Assembly (NCBI GenBank): GCA_937894725.1
Contig: CALAYL010000010.1
Span: 1 to 31,961, forward strand
Reading direction: 5' to 3'
DNA: 31,961 nt
Source: an uncultured Bacteroidota bacterium
GTDB lineage: Bacteria > Bacteroidota > Bacteroidia > Chitinophagales > LD1
The notes under the pieces are model-generated. The model did no database searches. It was not told the origin of the DNA and was given only the letters and a program-made list of their open reading frames with translations. Shown piece by piece: positions 29,968-31,961 of this stretch; positions within the stretch are counted from its first letter, which is position 1, and every line of letters begins with the position of its first letter. The translations under genes and the position numbers were made by a program.

Positions 29968-31961
29968 TAAATCATTGGTCGGGTCATAGTTTAAGCCAGC
30001 TCCATCATCTTCTTTGAATACATATCGGTTCACGGCTACACTTTCGGCACTTTCAAACTCTTGCTTGCTTACTTTTAGTGGAGTGCGGATCGCCAAATCA
30101 TTTTGCCATGTCATACCTCCATTGGCTACCTTCAGCTGAAGCTCCTGCTCTCGCTGCTCTTCGATGTGTTTGATGATAGCCATCTGTTTTCCAAGACCCT
30201 TGCCAGCATCAGTTCCAAATACTACTACTGGAGCTACCTCATTGGCAATGCCTAAGTATTTTTTCATGACACCTATACCTGGCTCATAGATATGCACTAC
30301 GCTGAGGTCATTCACATCGTAGCAGCATAGCACTTGGCCATATCTGCTCACCACACTATAATCTTCTATTCGGTAGACGAACTCCTCCTTGTTGATCTCC
30401 GTGCGGATAAGTCCATTGTGTCGCACCTGAAGCATTTTTCGGAGACCAAATAAATAAGCGATAGTAGCTTGGCCTATAAAATTGACACTAGGTTTTTCGC
30501 TATCTTCATGTAGCTGCTTGGCACTCTTTTCTACACTAGCATATTTTCTACTCCATTGGCTGTAAGGTGTATTGAGCCAGTTGTCTATTCGCATTTCGGC
30601 CTCTTTACTCGCTTGGTCAAAGTCCCATCCCGATTCCTTAGCTACTTTTCTGATTTTAGCCAAATAATCTGCCGATCTGTGTGCAGACTTACGGTTACTC
30701 ATAATTCCCTCTCCGTAGTACATTGGTGATTCCTGGAGAGCTATACTTTGCATAGATCCAAACCATCTTTCCATACGTGCCTTACCACTGGCTTTGTAGG
30801 TGCATGTGAGCTTCACACCCAAGTAAAGCATGTCATTGAAGAGATTTTTCATCTCCTCCGTATTGTGACCAGGGAAACGATCATAGCGCAATTCGTATGG
30901 CAAGTAGCCAGTATTCTCTACTGCATTGCGGAGAGCATTCACATATGCCCATCTATCTTCGCTCAGGTCAAAGTGCATACCTACTACATCTCCACTATAG
31001 GTATCACGAACAGCTATGATGTATAAAAATTGGAGTTTATTCCCTTCTTTACCAGCATGTGGTATCATGTTTACTCTAGTTGCATCCATTTCCCAGCAGT
31101 CGCCAGCAAAAAGGGCATTAGCCGTAGGCATAGAGCTTCTATACACACTGCTATATTTACTCTTGTCGCCAAATCTTCCATTGGCAGTCAAAAACTTATT
31201 GTTCCAACTTTCCATCACCTCACCGATCCATCTGTCTGATGGGGCAGACTTACCCACCTTGGTACACTCCGCTTTTATCTTTCTGATTATATGGCTATTT
31301 GTCCAGTTCTGACCCATAGAGCGCAGTTGATATATCCAGCCTATCAACTCCTCATCTTCTTTATGCTGTACAGCATTTGAGTTGCCTACTCGTGGCAAAT
31401 CTATTTGCTCCGCTATACTGGCTTCTCCATTGTAAACAGCGAGTATCTTATATTTCAAATTTCGATAGTAGCTAGGTATATAGCTCAATTCAAGTGTTTG
31501 AACCATTGCACCAAACTCCTCAAACAAAGCATTAGGGCGCACATCTATTTGATTGACCTGAAGGTATCGCACCGCCCACTCTAAAAAGGCACAGGCCTTA
31601 GCCAGCGACAGAGCTTGTTTAGCCTCATACTCATTGTAGTGAGTGGTGTATTTTGTAAAATGACTAGCTATATACTCGCTTGCTTCATCAGTCAATCCTT
31701 TTGGCTCTACGTATGTTTGCTTAGCCATTGATATCAACTCTTCAGCACTAGGTAACTGGCTTTGATAACAAGCTGGCTTCCTATTTGGGATGGCATCATG
31801 CCTGTAATAAAATGTAGATTCTATTTTTTGAAAAGTCCAGTCGTTCCACTTTCCTGACGACTTCATACATCTAACTTTCCTTAGATATACATCACTCAAA
31901 CCCTCACAATGCTTTTGCAAAAGTGATTGGCTGATCCATATGATAGTCTCGCCTTTTTCTT
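29965..31961 (-). CDS. Transposase MuA-like DDE recombinase (N-terminus beyond the window)
   Basis: At least 660 residues; the reading frame is open to the right edge. A TTG at 31920 could start a 651-residue protein, but the frame continues upstream as EKGETIIWISQSL, which reads like coding sequence, and no in-frame ATG is present, so the true start lies outside. Numbered from that TTG, the catalytic triad fits D279 (GDCWEMDATRVN), D347 (YELRYDRFPGH) and E384 (KARMERWFGSM), typical of the RNase H-like rve core of MuA. A C-terminal region includes VVSRYGQVLCCYDVNDL (a Mu-C type segment). The N-terminal end-binding domains of MuA are only partly present. Confidence 0.88.
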   Translation of the reverse strand, partial: EKGETIIWISQSLLQKHCEGLSDVYLRKVRCMKSSGKWNDWTFQKIESTFYYRHDAIPNRKPACYQSQLPSAEELISMAKQTYVEPKGLTDEASEYIASHFTKYTTHYNEYEAKQALSLAKACAFLEWAVRYLQVNQIDVRPNALFEEFGAMVQTLELSYIPSYYRNLKYKILAVYNGEASIAEQIDLPRVGNSNAVQHKEDEELIGWIYQLRSMGQNWTNSHIIRKIKAECTKVGKSAPSDRWIGEVMESWNNKFLTANGRFGDKSKYSSVYRSSMPTANALFAGDCWEMDATRVNMIPHAGKEGNKLQFLYIIAVRDTYSGDVVGMHFDLSEDRWAYVNALRNAVENTGYLPYELRYDRFPGHNTEEMKNLFNDMLYLGVKLTCTYKASGKARMERWFGSMQSIALQESPMYYGEGIMSNRKSAHRSADYLAKIRKVAKESGWDFDQASKEAEMRIDNWLNTPYSQWSRKYASVEKSAKQLHEDSEKPSVNFIGQATIAYLFGLRKMLQVRHNGLIRTEINKEEFVYRIEDYSVVSRYGQVLCCYDVNDLSVVHIYEPGIGVMKKYLGIANEVAPVVVFGTDAGKGLGKQMAIIKHIEEQREQELQLKVANGGMTWQNDLAIRTPLKVSKQEFESAESVAVNRYVFKEDDGAGLNYDPTNDL

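Noticed and set aside
31918..31920. TTG as the start of the transposase
   Set aside because: The frame stays open to the window edge with protein-like sequence, so the gene is treated as partial.
1..31961. tRNA, rRNA, CRISPR array or insertion sequence
   Set aside because: No cloverleaf-like segment, regularly spaced repeats or IS-type transposase was seen; the only transposase is the phage one.

Overview
The window is almost entirely one transposable (Mu-like) bacteriophage or prophage of a Bacteroidota host. The Mu assignment rests on a DDE transposase (29965 to the right edge), a MuB-type ATPase with an N-terminal helix-turn-helix (28991-29893), a DUF3164 protein, and a complete Mu-style head and contractile-tail set: gp28-like terminase, DUF935 portal, F, G, ClpP-like protease with scaffold, capsid, sheath, tube, and gp44 to gp48-like baseplate. 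The Bacteroidota assignment is an inference from families typical of that phylum (DUF2586 sheath, DUF6046 tail protein), A-rich leader sequences without clear Shine-Dalgarno motifs, and moderate GC (about 40-44% by hand counts of single lines in structural genes). No obvious host gene, tRNA, rRNA or CRISPR array is visible.

Layout from left to right. Positions 1-148 are non-coding with a repeated 10-mer, and are probably the right end of the phage. 149-14885 (minus strand) holds, in transcription order from 14885 down: protease/scaffold, major capsid, holin, a spanin-like lipoprotein, an Ala/Lys/Glu-rich protein, sheath, tube, tail chaperone with a likely -1 frameshift extension, tape measure, DUF6046 protein, hub, spike, gp25/gp46-like wedge, a LysM-like protein, baseplate J/gp47-like, gp48-like, tail fibre and a Dam methylase. 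14886-15017 is a divergent control region. 15018-21847 (plus strand) holds small and large terminase, GH24 lysozyme, gp36-like protein, portal, an F-like head protein fused to a CdiA-type nuclease domain, G, and a gp37-like protein. 21877-24087 (plus strand) is an AT-rich block of three cargo genes that are not recognisable phage structural genes. 24115-31961 (minus strand) is the early/replication region, starting with the transposase at the right edge, then the MuB-like ATPase, a DnaA-domain-IV-like protein, DUF3164, a helicase-loader-like protein, a second P-loop ATPase and many small unknown genes.

The genes read as a working phage. Early genes drive replicative transposition. The two late blocks diverge from 14.9 kb, whereas in Mu they run in one direction. 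Lysis functions are split: holin and spanin are on the minus strand and the lysozyme is on the plus strand between terminase and gp36.

The most interesting features are the nuclease domain on the F-like head protein, the HEPN-like plus membrane-protein cargo pair at 22525-24087, the chaperone frameshift, the likely unimolecular spanin, the Z-like internal scaffold start, and the palindrome at the terminase start codon. All family assignments were made by reading motifs; no database search was run.
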